A DNA stretch of 64,000 nucleotides, from contig JAPPUL010000068.1 of NCBI GenBank assembly GCA_026874595.1, forward strand, positions 1,065,001 to 1,129,000. The letters run 5' to 3'. The position numbers and the translations under genes were made by a program. Position 1 is the stretch's first letter. Every line of letters starts with the position of its first letter. Source of the DNA: Sipunculus nudus (Eukaryota > Annelida > Sipuncula > Golfingiida > Sipunculidae). Positions 1-7,988 of this stretch are shown one piece after another. The notes below the pieces were generated by a model. The model had not been told where the DNA came from. It saw only the letters and a list, made by a program, of their open reading frames with translations, and did not search any database.

Positions 1-106
1 AAACTATTAAAGAAGCGATGCATTAAAAAAATAACCTATAATCTATTAAATATGAAAGCTAAAAAAAAGCAAATAAAATAAGATATGCTATAAAACTCTC
101 ATGTTG

Positions 107-115
107 TGGTATAAT
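107..115 (+). promoter_or_regulatory. Candidate extended -10 promoter
   Basis: TGGTATAAT reads as TGn followed by a perfect TATAAT box. There is no good -35 box 17 bases upstream, which fits an extended -10 promoter. It would give a leader of about 210 nt before fabH that includes the inverted repeat at 129-151. Confidence 0.4.
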
Positions 116-181
116 TATAAATGTCACACTGTTATCGTACCCATATAACAGCTTGATGTTAGTATAAAGGAGCAAGTAAAG

Positions 182-210
182 TTGACAAGAAAAGATAAAA
201 TAAATAGATT
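182..210 (+). promoter_or_regulatory. Candidate sigma-70 promoter for fabH
   Basis: A perfect TTGACA at 182-187 is followed after 17 bases by TAGATT (205-210, four of six matches to TATAAT). It points toward the short leader frame and fabH. Two promoters in tandem would be normal for a lipid-synthesis gene. Confidence 0.4.
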
Positions 211-279
211 AGGAACTTGTTAATTGCTTATTGAGTAAAAAGCAAGAAGTTTTTTTAGTGTTTTAGTGGAGGTAAGGAG

Positions 280-336
280 ATGGAAGGAACAAGACATGCG
301 GGAGATTATGATATAAGGCATAGGATATTGTTATGA
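280..336 (+). CDS. Possible 18-codon leader peptide overlapping fabH
   Basis: An ATG at 280, directly after a strong GGAGGTAAGGAG-type ribosome binding site, opens an 18-codon frame (MEGTRHAGDYDIRHRILL). Its TGA stop overlaps the fabH ATG as ATGA at 333-336. The fabH start itself has only a weak AGGA upstream. The arrangement fits translational coupling through a leader peptide. It could also be a chance frame, with ribosomes initiating directly at fabH. Confidence 0.35.
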   Translation: MEGTRHAGDYDIRHRILL

Positions 337-1334
337 GATTAAGTGGTGTAGGGATAAAAGGGATAGGCTCGTCCTTACCTGGAACTAGAGTAAGTAATGC
401 AGATCTATCAAAGATAGTAGACACAACAGATGAGTGGATAAGGAGTCGTACGGGGATAAGAGAAAGGCGATATGTAAGCAAAGGCCAGACGCTTGTGAGT
501 TTGCTTGTTGCTGCGGCTAATGAGGCTTTAGAGCGAGCACATGTATCAGCTTCAGAACTTGATTTAATAGTGGCGGCGACAACAATACCTGACAATTTAT
601 ATCCGTCTGCAGCCTGTGAGGTACAAAGAGAATTGAAAGCAGATAATGCCTGTGCCTTTAATGTCTCGGCAGCGTGTAGCGGCTTTGTTTATGTAATGAA
701 AGTAGCAAGTGCATTTATCCAAAGCGGGATGTATAAAAAAGTGCTTATACTAGGAGGGGATTTACATTCTCATGTAATGGATTGGGAGGATCGAGCTACC
801 TGTATATTGTTTGGGGATGGAGCGGGAGCGATGGTATTGAGCGAAACAGAATTAGAAGAGAATGAGATGCTTGGAGTAAACCTATATTCTGATGGGAGTA
901 AAGGTTTTAATTTGACATTACCGCATGCGGGACGACTCTCTCCCATAGTGAGTAATCAAGAGCGAACAAAGCCGCTTTTAAAGATGAATGGGCGAGAGAT
1001 ATACAAGTTTTCGGTGTCAATAATTCCTCAGTCTGTGCGCAAATCGATAGAGGGATTGGGTTTAAAGCTAGAAGATATAGACTACCTGGTACCGCATCAA
1101 GCAAACATAAGGATAGTAAAAGCGTTATCAGAGAAGCTAGGATTTAAAGAAGATAAACTAATAGCGAACTTGCAATATTATGGAAACACCTCCTCAGCGT
1201 CAATCCCGATAGCGTTAAACGGAGCAATAAAGGAAGGACGTATAAAAACGCCATCAACAATAGCCTTAGTAGGTTTTGGAGCAGGTCTTACGTGGGGGGT
1301 AGGGATAGTGCGTTGGAATTTAGGAAAGCTTTAG
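333..1334 (+). CDS. fabH: 3-oxoacyl-ACP synthase III
   Basis: Beta-ketoacyl-ACP synthase III joins acetyl-CoA (or another short acyl-CoA) to malonyl-ACP and so starts fatty-acid chains in the cytosol. The protein is 333 residues, the usual length. The thiolase-fold triad is intact: Cys115 in SAACSG, His255 in VPHQAN and Asn285 in YYGNTSS. The C-terminal GFGAGLTWG glycine loop is also present. It stands about 6.6 kb away from the rest of the fab cluster (plsX-fabD-fabG-fabF), separated by the bacillithiol/murI/thiE run. The ATG is coupled to a possible leader peptide. Confidence 0.96.
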   Translation: MRLSGVGIKGIGSSLPGTRVSNADLSKIVDTTDEWIRSRTGIRERRYVSKGQTLVSLLVAAANEALERAHVSASELDLIVAATTIPDNLYPSAACEVQRELKADNACAFNVSAACSGFVYVMKVASAFIQSGMYKKVLILGGDLHSHVMDWEDRATCILFGDGAGAMVLSETELEENEMLGVNLYSDGSKGFNLTLPHAGRLSPIVSNQERTKPLLKMNGREIYKFSVSIIPQSVRKSIEGLGLKLEDIDYLVPHQANIRIVKALSEKLGFKEDKLIANLQYYGNTSSASIPIALNGAIKEGRIKTPSTIALVGFGAGLTWGVGIVRWNLGKL

Positions 1335-1354
1335 AGAAAGCATTCTATAATCAA

Positions 1355-2419
1355 TTACTTTGCCATATTTTGCTTCAAAAGCCAGAGTTTAATATAAGAG
1401 AAAGGGTTTTGGTTTCTGGGGATATTGCGTATAAATAAAGAAGTATGCTTAAGGTTATAATTAAAGTGCTTAAGTAGTTTTTCGAACAAGCTCTTTGAGC
1501 TATTGTATCTGATATAAGACATAATGAAAGCGTTATTAGGTTTAATTAGGTTGTCGGAGAAGCGTTTAACTTTAAATTTGGGTATAACTTGGTTTATAAA
1601 TATATTTTTGAATTGAGAAGTAATAATATATTTTTGGCGAATCTTTTGTTTTGTCGAGAGCTTATTATTGTTAAAAGCCTCATTAAGCTTGTCAATTAAC
1701 CTAAGCATAAAATCATGAAGTAATTGCGTATCCTCTAAAGAGTTATTGAATCGTGTTTTTGACAGAGAAGGATAAAGATGCTTGTACATATTTATAAATC
1801 TTGTAGTGCCTGCGTTAGCGATGAAGTTAGCAAAAGACTCATTGAATCTGAAGTTATTTTTGAATAAGACGGTATTATGAGCCATTTCATGAATAAGGAC
1901 ATTAATAAGGGTATTGGGGTCATATCGTAACATGGAAGAGAAGAGAGGTTCGGGGAGGAAGCCAGCAGTGCTGTAAGCAGAAACACCTCTTAGTATGGTA
2001 TCGAAGTTACGTTTTTTAAGAGCATCTTGTTTAATCAAAGCCTTTTGTTTGTTAAAGAAGCTTAAATAAGGGACTTTTCCGAATAAAGGAAAGTGCCAAA
2101 AAAGGGGTTCTAATTTGTAAGGGTATGCAGCTGAGAGGCTGAATATGGGAGTATGTCCTTTAAGGTCAAGAAAATGGGAGTAAGTGTCTTCAGGAGGAGT
2201 TAGAGCGAGATTATTAATAGCAAAAGACTTAACATGTTTAACGAGCTTAATTTTATGTTTTATTTCGGCAGAGAATTCGGGATCATTTAAAACGATATCA
2301 AAAGGCTTAATCTTTTTAATTAAAGAAAGCTGTCCGACAGCGAGGTGAATAAGATAACAGCCGTTAATAGCAAAAGAAGATATAATTATAAGTAAGCTAA
2401 TTATTATTGCTAAAAGCAT
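1355..2419 (-). CDS. Putative membrane-anchored zinc aminopeptidase (COG4324-like)
   Basis: A 354-residue protein with an N-terminal hydrophobic segment (residues 2-20) ending at Cys21, so it is either a lipoprotein or a membrane-anchored protein. A gluzincin motif HEMAH lies at 177-181 with a downstream glutamate at Glu194 in NESFANF, the spacing expected for the third zinc ligand. The overall look matches the predicted aminopeptidase family PF10023/COG4324, whose substrate is unknown. The coding strand is rich in A and C (Asn-, Phe-, Leu-rich protein), as for other genes that run against the local skew. It converges on fabH with a 20-base gap and no visible terminator hairpin. Confidence 0.7.
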   Translation of the reverse strand: MLLAIIISLLIIISSFAINGCYLIHLAVGQLSLIKKIKPFDIVLNDPEFSAEIKHKIKLVKHVKSFAINNLALTPPEDTYSHFLDLKGHTPIFSLSAAYPYKLEPLFWHFPLFGKVPYLSFFNKQKALIKQDALKKRNFDTILRGVSAYSTAGFLPEPLFSSMLRYDPNTLINVLIHEMAHNTVLFKNNFRFNESFANFIANAGTTRFINMYKHLYPSLSKTRFNNSLEDTQLLHDFMLRLIDKLNEAFNNNKLSTKQKIRQKYIITSQFKNIFINQVIPKFKVKRFSDNLIKPNNAFIMSYIRYNSSKSLFEKLLKHFNYNLKHTSLFIRNIPRNQNPFSYIKLWLLKQNMAK

Positions 2420-2569
2420 ATACTTAAGCTAACACAAAAAAAGATATATGAGCTAAAAGGTTTTAAAAAAAAACGAGGGGTCGTTTTTGTAAAAGCCGTT
2501 TATTTTTGAAATAGCAGTAAAGGATAATATGCAAGCAATAGACGAGGTTTTTAAATATAGGTTTACTAT

Positions 2570-4219
2570 ATGAAGCAAGAGAATATAGATAATTTAGAAT
2601 TTATAGTAGAAAAGACGTTATCAAGCGAATATGTAAGAGGGGCAGAGGAGGGAATATATAAGAAGTACTATGAAACAGACTACCGTAAACTTGTAAAAAG
2701 TCTTAGAGAAGGGATAAGCAGCTATAATATAAGTGCAGGAGATAGGGAAGGGCTAGTTAAGGTTCTTAGGGCTTATAATGCTAGAGGAGGGGATGCGGTT
2801 GAAGCTAATTTAAATAGGTTAGAAAGCAGTAAATGTTATACGGTAATGACAGGACAGCAGCCGGGTCTTTTGGGCGGACCATTATATACAGTTTACAAAG
2901 CGCTTACGGTACTAAAAGTATGTAAAGAACTTAATGAATATTTCGCAGGAGAATATATATTTGTACCGATTTTCTGGATAGCGTCAGAAGATCACGATGT
3001 AGAGGAGGTAAATCGTCTTGACTATCAAGAGGGAGAAGAGATAAGGACATTGAAATTAGAACTTGGCAAAGAGGAATTAGGTAAGTCTTTAGAAAGGATT
3101 AAGATATTGGAGGAGCTTCAAAACTTGTTAAATGAGCTAAGAGGTAATATTTTAAAAAGCGAGAGTGAATTTACAAAAGGCTTGGAAGAGGAGCTATTGA
3201 GGAGGCTAAGGAGCCCACAAGTAGACACATTTGGAAAACAGTTTAAAGAAGTGCTTAAGATGCTATTTTCTGGATATGGTCTTTTATTGATAGAGCCGTA
3301 TAAGTTACGATTGCTCCAGAAGGAAGAAACAAAGCAAGCCTTAATTAAGAAAGAGGAGATAACAAAACGTTTTAGAGAAGTAACAAATGAGCTTAAGGGG
3401 AGTGGCTATAAGGTGCAGATAAGGGAGAGAGAATATGCAGGAGGGCGTGAGGGGCTGCCTTTGTATTATCTGGGAGGAGATGGGAGGCGCAAACGTCTTT
3501 TTTATAAAGGGGATAAATATTATATAGGGGAGCAGGAGCTAGGGGAGGAGGGAATACATAAATTATTAGATAGAGAATGGGATAAGTTTTCGCATGGAGT
3601 ACAACTACGGAGTGTGTTGCAAGACAAGTTATTTCCGAACGTGGTAGTGGTATGCGGTCCTGGCGAAATAAATTACATAGGACAGCTTAAGGGGATTTAC
3701 GAATTATATAAAGTAAAGATGCCAATAATATACCCTCGGGCGAGAGTGTTGCTTTTAAGTAGCGAGTTAAAGCGAGTAACGAAGCGGTTTGGCCTTATGG
3801 AGGATGAGCTAAAAGATAAAGCAGAGCTTGAGAGGCGACTAAGTGGAATAAGGAAGGACAGAGTAGATATAAGCAGCTTTGAAAAAGCAGTTAATGTTTT
3901 AAATGCAGGGGTTAAAGATTTAGAAATGCTAGTATCTTTAGAAGGGCAAGATATAAAGGAGGGAGTTAATAAAGGGCTAAAGAAGCTTACAAATGACATA
4001 TTGAGCCTAGAAAGTAGTTATAGGAAGAAGAAAGAAGAGAAGGAGGGGTTGTTAGGACGGCATGCGAGCAGGTTAAAGATAGGCTTACATCCTAGAGGGA
4101 GAGGTCAAGAGCGAGTATATAATATATTTTGGTATATGAATAAGCGTAAAGGACTAATAGATTATCTTTATAAAGAACTAGATATCAAGAAGGAAGGAGA
4201 ACAGATAATATATTTATGA
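2570..4219 (+). CDS. bshC: Bacillithiol biosynthesis cysteine-adding enzyme
   Basis: BshC performs the last step of bacillithiol synthesis, adding cysteine to glucosaminyl-malate. The 549 residues match the family length. The conserved TGQQPGLLGGP motif is at 94-104 and FWIASEDHD at 135-143, both in the N-terminal Rossmann-like core; a coiled-coil stretch follows at roughly residues 395-490. The next gene is bshA, overlapping by the ATGA tetranucleotide, which supports the call strongly. The ATG at 2570 has no good Shine-Dalgarno; a TATAG box about ten bases upstream raises the possibility of a very short leader. bshB, the deacetylase, is not in the window. Confidence 0.93.
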   Translation: MKQENIDNLEFIVEKTLSSEYVRGAEEGIYKKYYETDYRKLVKSLREGISSYNISAGDREGLVKVLRAYNARGGDAVEANLNRLESSKCYTVMTGQQPGLLGGPLYTVYKALTVLKVCKELNEYFAGEYIFVPIFWIASEDHDVEEVNRLDYQEGEEIRTLKLELGKEELGKSLERIKILEELQNLLNELRGNILKSESEFTKGLEEELLRRLRSPQVDTFGKQFKEVLKMLFSGYGLLLIEPYKLRLLQKEETKQALIKKEEITKRFREVTNELKGSGYKVQIREREYAGGREGLPLYYLGGDGRRKRLFYKGDKYYIGEQELGEEGIHKLLDREWDKFSHGVQLRSVLQDKLFPNVVVVCGPGEINYIGQLKGIYELYKVKMPIIYPRARVLLLSSELKRVTKRFGLMEDELKDKAELERRLSGIRKDRVDISSFEKAVNVLNAGVKDLEMLVSLEGQDIKEGVNKGLKKLTNDILSLESSYRKKKEEKEGLLGRHASRLKIGLHPRGRGQERVYNIFWYMNKRKGLIDYLYKELDIKKEGEQIIYL

Positions 4220-5379
4220 ATAAATTAAACATAGGGATGGTGTGCTATCCGAGTTACGGAGGCAGTGGGGTGGTGGCAACGGAGCTTGGTCTTGAGCTTG
4301 CAAACAGAGGGAACAAAGTACATTTCATAAGTTACGACACACCATTTCGGCTAAGCACATTCCATGAAAACATAAGTTTCCATGAAGTAGACATGACAAA
4401 CTACCCATTATTTAAATATCCGCTATACTCCTTATCGCTAACATCAAAGATAGTAGAAGTGTGCGAAAGTTATGCAATAGACATATTGCATGTGCACTAC
4501 GCCATACCGCACGCAATATGCGCCTATCTTGCAGGGCAGATATTAACACAAGTGAACAGGGGCAATGGAAAGGATGTTAAGAGGGTAAAGATAGTAACAA
4601 CCTTGCACGGAACAGATGTAACTTTGGTGGGATTAGACAAAGCGTATTATAGGATGGTGGAATTTGGTTTAAGGAGCAGCGATATGGTAACATCAGTAAG
4701 TAATCATCTAAGGGAGAAAACGATAGAAGAGTTTGGGGTAGGTGATGGGGGAGGTGATGAGATTGAGGTGATACCGAATTTTGTAGATTTAAAGAAGTTC
4801 TCGCCTGATAACAAAGGAATAAAGCCAAGTTTTTTCAATGACGAAAAAGTGCTAATACACATATCAAACTTTCGAGAAGTAAAGAACGTAGAAGTGGTGA
4901 TACGGACGTTTTGGTATGTTTTGCAGGAGGAGGATAAAGTATGCTTACTGATGGTAGGGGATGGACCTGAGCTATCCAAGGCAAGATTGCTGGCCCGCGA
5001 GCTTGGAATTTTAGAAAAGATAAAGTTTTTAGGCAAAGCAGAGCGAGTAGAATGCTTGTTACCGTATGCAGATATAATACTACTCCCGAGCAAGATAGAG
5101 AGTTTTGGGTTAGTATTACTTGAAGCAATGAGTTGCGGAGTGGTTACAATATCATCAAACGCAGGAGGGATACCGGAGTTAGTGGAGGAGGGGCTAAGCG
5201 GATATATGTACGAAGAAAGCGATTATGAAGGGATGGGACGTTGCTGTATAAAGTTATTAAGAGATGAGAGTTTATTAAAGGAGTGTAAAAAGAGGGCACG
5301 ACTTCGGGCGGGTTATTTTGCACAAGATAAGATAATAAGCAAATATGAGGAATTATATAAGAGGGTATTGAATGGATGA
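4216..5379 (+). CDS. bshA: N-acetyl-alpha-D-glucosaminyl L-malate synthase
   Basis: BshA is the retaining GT4 glycosyltransferase that transfers GlcNAc from UDP-GlcNAc to L-malate, the first step of bacillithiol synthesis. It is 387 residues long. The N-terminal glycine-rich motif CYPSYGGSGVVATELG (10-25) is the family signature. The GT4 E-x7-E motif ESFGLVLLE lies at about 295-303. It overlaps bshC by 4 nt and murI by 8 nt, so bshC-bshA-murI-thiE is almost certainly one translation-coupled transcript. Confidence 0.95.
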   Translation: MNKLNIGMVCYPSYGGSGVVATELGLELANRGNKVHFISYDTPFRLSTFHENISFHEVDMTNYPLFKYPLYSLSLTSKIVEVCESYAIDILHVHYAIPHAICAYLAGQILTQVNRGNGKDVKRVKIVTTLHGTDVTLVGLDKAYYRMVEFGLRSSDMVTSVSNHLREKTIEEFGVGDGGGDEIEVIPNFVDLKKFSPDNKGIKPSFFNDEKVLIHISNFREVKNVEVVIRTFWYVLQEEDKVCLLMVGDGPELSKARLLARELGILEKIKFLGKAERVECLLPYADIILLPSKIESFGLVLLEAMSCGVVTISSNAGGIPELVEEGLSGYMYEESDYEGMGRCCIKLLRDESLLKECKKRARLRAGYFAQDKIISKYEELYKRVLNG

Positions 5380-6328
5380 GCTAGATGTAGTTTTAGCAAG
5401 CGGTCCGATAGGGATAATGGACTCAGGTATAGGAGGGATAGGGATATGGCAGAGTATAATAAACCGCCTACCAAATGAAGACATAGTATATTTTGCAGAC
5501 AGTGCCAACTCGCCCTATGGGAGTAAGGGTAAAGATGAGATAATTAACTTAAGCCATAGGATAGTAAAATACCTTAGATTAGAACATAAAATAAAGTTAC
5601 TAGTTGTAGCATGCAACACAGCAACAGTTAGTGCAATAAGTTACCTAAGGGAGCAGTTTCCGTATATGGGAGTAGTAGGGGTGGTACCGGTGATAAAGCC
5701 GGCGTGTAAAAGTAGTAAGACAAAGGAGGTCTTGTGCCTGGCAACGGACAGGACAGTAGAAAGCGAGGCTCAAAATGAGTTAATAAAGGAGCATGGCAAA
5801 TCGAATGGAGTAAGAGTATATAACGTAGCCTGCAGGGGATTAGTTGAGTTAATAGAAGGAGGACTTAAGGGTAAAGATAATGAACTTAAGAAAAAGCTTA
5901 AGGAGTATATAAATCCGTATAAAGAGCATGCAATAGACACGGTGGTGTTGGGGTGCACGCATTATACGTTAATAGAAAACATAATCCGAGAGATACTGCC
6001 GTGGAAAGGAGGAGCAGAAGGAGGAGCAGAAGGAGGAGCAGAAGGAGGAACAGAAGGAGGAGCAGAAGGAGGAACAGAAGGAGGAGCAGAAGGAGGAACA
6101 GAAGGAGGAGAAAAAGTAAAGATACTAAATTCAAACGAAGCAATATCAAGACAAGTAGCCCGAGTACTTAACGAGCGAGACATATTGAGAGGGCGAGGCA
6201 GAGGGCTTGTAGGTGAATATAAATTTGTAATAAACGGAGATATAGGAATAACCCAAAAGGTTTTAGAAGAATATATAGGACATAAGGTAAAGGTAATAAG
6301 TTATGTTGAAAGTACGGGAACGGCTTAA
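5372..6328 (+). CDS. murI: Glutamate racemase with a low-complexity GGAE/GGTE insert
   Basis: MurI converts L- to D-glutamate for peptidoglycan. Asp17 (MDSGIGG), the two catalytic cysteines Cys81 (ACNTA) and Cys195 (GCTHYT), and the adjacent threonines and His197 are in place. At 318 residues it is about 40-50 longer than usual. The excess is explained largely by eight tandem copies of a four-residue unit (GGAE or GGTE) at residues 213-244, between the helix after GCTH and the strand leading to NSNEAISRQVA. This is a surface loop in the family fold, so activity is probably kept. The gene overlaps bshA by 8 nt and thiE by 26 nt. Confidence 0.93.
   Translation: MDELDVVLASGPIGIMDSGIGGIGIWQSIINRLPNEDIVYFADSANSPYGSKGKDEIINLSHRIVKYLRLEHKIKLLVVACNTATVSAISYLREQFPYMGVVGVVPVIKPACKSSKTKEVLCLATDRTVESEAQNELIKEHGKSNGVRVYNVACRGLVELIEGGLKGKDNELKKKLKEYINPYKEHAIDTVVLGCTHYTLIENIIREILPWKGGAEGGAEGGAEGGTEGGAEGGTEGGAEGGTEGGEKVKILNSNEAISRQVARVLNERDILRGRGRGLVGEYKFVINGDIGITQKVLEEYIGHKVKVISYVESTGTA
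6008..6103 (+). repeat. 12-bp tandem repeat inside murI (8 copies)
   Basis: Eight in-frame copies of GGAGGAGCAGAA, with three copies carrying ACA in place of GCA, followed by a partial unit. Because the unit is 12 bp, copy-number change keeps the reading frame and only alters loop length. Confidence 0.95.
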
Positions 6329-6950
6329 GGGTTTTTATTTCATAACGTCAAGAAAGGATTGTGCAGATGTAGGGGTTATAAATGCAGTTGAGGAGGCACT
6401 TTTAGGGGGAGCACGTATAATTCAATATAGAGAGAAGGTAAAAGAGAGGGGGGGTGGTGAGGTTATGCAAGAGGTGATGGAGATAAAGCGACTTTGTAAA
6501 GAGCATGGAGCATTATTTATAATAAATGATTATGTAGAGCTAGCTTTAAGTGTAGGAGCAGACGGAGTACATATAGGGCAGGAGGATATATTAAGAATAG
6601 GTAAGACTTTGGAGGTGAGTGAGCTATCAAAAGAGCTTGCAGTAGGGATATCAGTAAGCAAGGTATGCGAGGCTTTGGAGGGCCAAGCGCTTGGAGCAGC
6701 CTATATAGGTGTAGGCCATATATATAAAACGAAGACGAAAGAAAAGAGTTATGAAGCGATAGGCCTTAAAGGGCTTGAGAAGATACGCAAGGCAGTAGAC
6801 ATACCAATAGTTGGGATAGGCGGGATAAGCAAGGAGCGAGCAGGAGGGGTAGTAGGAATGGGGATAGAGATGCTAAGCGCCATAGGGGGAGCATACGAAG
6901 GGCAAGAGATACGTAAAAACGTAAGAGACTACCTAAGATATTTTGACTAG
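6303..6950 (+). CDS. thiE: Thiamine-phosphate synthase
   Basis: ThiE joins the thiazole and pyrimidine phosphates to thiamine monophosphate. The 215-residue TIM barrel shows QYREK (41-45), the phosphate-binding INDYVELALSVGADGVH region (74-90) with IGQED after it, and a C-terminal GIGGIS phosphate loop. The start overlaps the end of murI by 26 nt, making it the last gene of the bshC run. No TPP riboswitch is visible, as expected for a gene inside an operon. Confidence 0.92.
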   Translation: MLKVRERLKGFYFITSRKDCADVGVINAVEEALLGGARIIQYREKVKERGGGEVMQEVMEIKRLCKEHGALFIINDYVELALSVGADGVHIGQEDILRIGKTLEVSELSKELAVGISVSKVCEALEGQALGAAYIGVGHIYKTKTKEKSYEAIGLKGLEKIRKAVDIPIVGIGGISKERAGGVVGMGIEMLSAIGGAYEGQEIRKNVRDYLRYFD

Positions 6951-6964
6951 TTTAATTGTCCTAA

Positions 6965-6989
6965 ACAAGAAACAAGAAACAAGAAACAA
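6965..6989. repeat. 7-bp tandem repeat after thiE
   Basis: Three to four copies of ACAAGAA lie between the convergent ends of thiE and the rhodanese gene. No terminator hairpin is seen there. Confidence 0.8.
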
Positions 6990-7007
6990 AAAGCTTTATA
7001 AAAATAG

Positions 7008-7364
7008 TTAGATTGTTTTTAAAGGGTTTTCAAAGCCATGTTTATTCCAACGTAGAATACCGCCCGACATATTTTTAGTTTTGAATCCGAGTTGATTAAG
7101 GATTCTGCAAGCTTCAGCACTACGTTGTCCGCTACGACAATAGATTATGATATTCTTGTCTTTGAATTTATCAAGTTCATGCGCCCTATCAAGTAGAGTT
7201 TGTAAAGGGATAAGGATAGAATTTTTTATATGGCCATAACTTGGGTCATTATACTCTTGCTGGGTTCTAACATCAAGCAAGACAGTATTTTTGTTATTAC
7301 TAGCAATTCTAGTATCATCTGGCGTAATTTCCTCGACTGGATCTCTAAAAAAGTTTAAAAACAT
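7008..7364 (-). CDS. Rhodanese-like domain protein
   Basis: A single-domain rhodanese (sulfurtransferase) protein. Key motifs are LLDVRTQQEY, the GHIKNSILIPL loop, and the active-site loop YCRSGQRSA, whose cysteine is residue 76 of the 118-residue product. I place the start at 7364 because GGGAGA lies nine bases upstream; an in-frame ATG at 7412 would add 16 unlikely residues. No signal peptide is seen, so it is probably cytosolic. It may move sulfane sulfur or regulate; nothing in the context decides. Confidence 0.85.
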   Translation of the reverse strand: MFLNFFRDPVEEITPDDTRIASNNKNTVLLDVRTQQEYNDPSYGHIKNSILIPLQTLLDRAHELDKFKDKNIIIYCRSGQRSAEACRILNQLGFKTKNMSGGILRWNKHGFENPLKTI

Positions 7365-7749
7365 AAAGATATTTCTCCCTGAGTAGATATCAGTTATTAT
7401 ATTTAAAGTCAAGCAAAAAAGCTAATGTAGAAAAAGCTCTAACTTGTGCTTAAATTGGGTTATAGAAGCGGTTCGTCTACAAGGCCTAAATTAGGATAAA
7501 CCTTAAGCCTATGTATAAAAACACTTAAGCATAAGCGATGTGAATATAATATAAGAAAAAAAAGAGAAGACGAGAATAGTTGAGAAAAAAGTAAGCAAAA
7601 GAGCGCTAAAGAGGATGAGCAAAAGAGCGCTAAAGAGGATGAGCAAAAGAGCGCTAAAGAGGATGAGCAAAAGATGAGCAAAAGATGAGCAAAAGATGAG
7701 CAAGATAAGGATAAAAGAAAGAATAAAAAAGTTGAGGTAAAAAAAAGCG
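7365..7749. other. Intergenic region between rhodanese gene and rpmF
   Basis: This 385-base gap carries divergent promoter space and, in its right half, a purine-rich tandem-repeat array (7594-7698). The gene usually found before rpmF (yceD/DUF177) is not present: no open frame of adequate length exists on the + strand. Confidence 0.65.
7594..7698. repeat. Nested tandem repeats upstream of rpmF
   Basis: Three exact copies of a 24-bp unit beginning AGCAAAAGAGCGC (7594-7665) are followed by three copies of an 11-bp unit AGCAAAAGATG (7666-7698) that is itself a shortened form of the first. The 11-bp unit changes reading frame each copy and ends any frame quickly, so the array is unlikely to be coding. 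It lies within the leader of rpmF-plsX. Confidence 0.95.
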
Positions 7750-7929
7750 ATGGCAGTACCAAAGAGGAAGAAATCGAAGTCTAAATCGCGCAGTAGACGG
7801 GCAAGTTACTACAAGATAAAGCTACCTGAGATAAATGCGTGTAAAAATTGCGGAGAGAGTACAAAAGCGCACACAGCCTGTCCAAGCTGTGGCTATTATA
7901 AAGGCCGACTAGTAGTAACGTATAAATAG
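7750..7929 (+). CDS. rpmF: Ribosomal protein bL32
   Basis: A 59-residue protein starting MAVPKRKKSKSKSRSRR, the universal L32 N-terminus, followed by a zinc ribbon with CxxC at ACKNCGE and CxxC at CPSCGYY. It is a structural protein of the large ribosomal subunit. Its position just before plsX is the classic rpmF-plsX-fab order. The repeat array upstream falls in its leader. Confidence 0.97.
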   Translation: MAVPKRKKSKSKSRSRRASYYKIKLPEINACKNCGESTKAHTACPSCGYYKGRLVVTYK

Positions 7930-7988
7930 AGGCTAAAGCACGTACTAGGTATATAATTGGGTAAATAAGTTAAGATGAGACAAAAGAA

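Larger units (their letters stand above)
1..332. other. AT-rich intergenic leader upstream of fabH
   Basis: No convincing gene of ordinary size lies here. The stretch holds two candidate promoters (separate entries), a 7-bp inverted repeat (129-135 with 145-151, nine-base loop) that could be an operator or leader hairpin, and a short upstream reading frame that overlaps the fabH start. A strong purine-rich Shine-Dalgarno sits just before that short frame at about 267-279. Confidence 0.6.

Noticed and set aside
5898-6149. Leu-rich frame on the - strand opposite murI
   Set aside because: It is the reverse of the GGAE repeat; no start signal and no family resemblance.
6104-6328. Frameshift in murI at the repeat
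   Set aside because: The unit is 12 bp, the frame continues through to conserved C-terminal sequence, and the stop is at a normal position.
7594-7698. Possible CRISPR array
   Set aside because: Units are contiguous with no spacers, and the unit changes from 24 to 11 bp. It is a tandem repeat.
7563-7700. Possible remnant of yceD/DUF177 with an SAKEDEQK peptide repeat
   Set aside because: The frame has no start codon, is bounded by stops and consists only of the DNA repeat.
7460-7762. Hydrophobic Leu/Ser-rich frame on the - strand before rpmF
   Set aside because: It is the complement of the purine-rich repeat array and overlaps the rpmF start.
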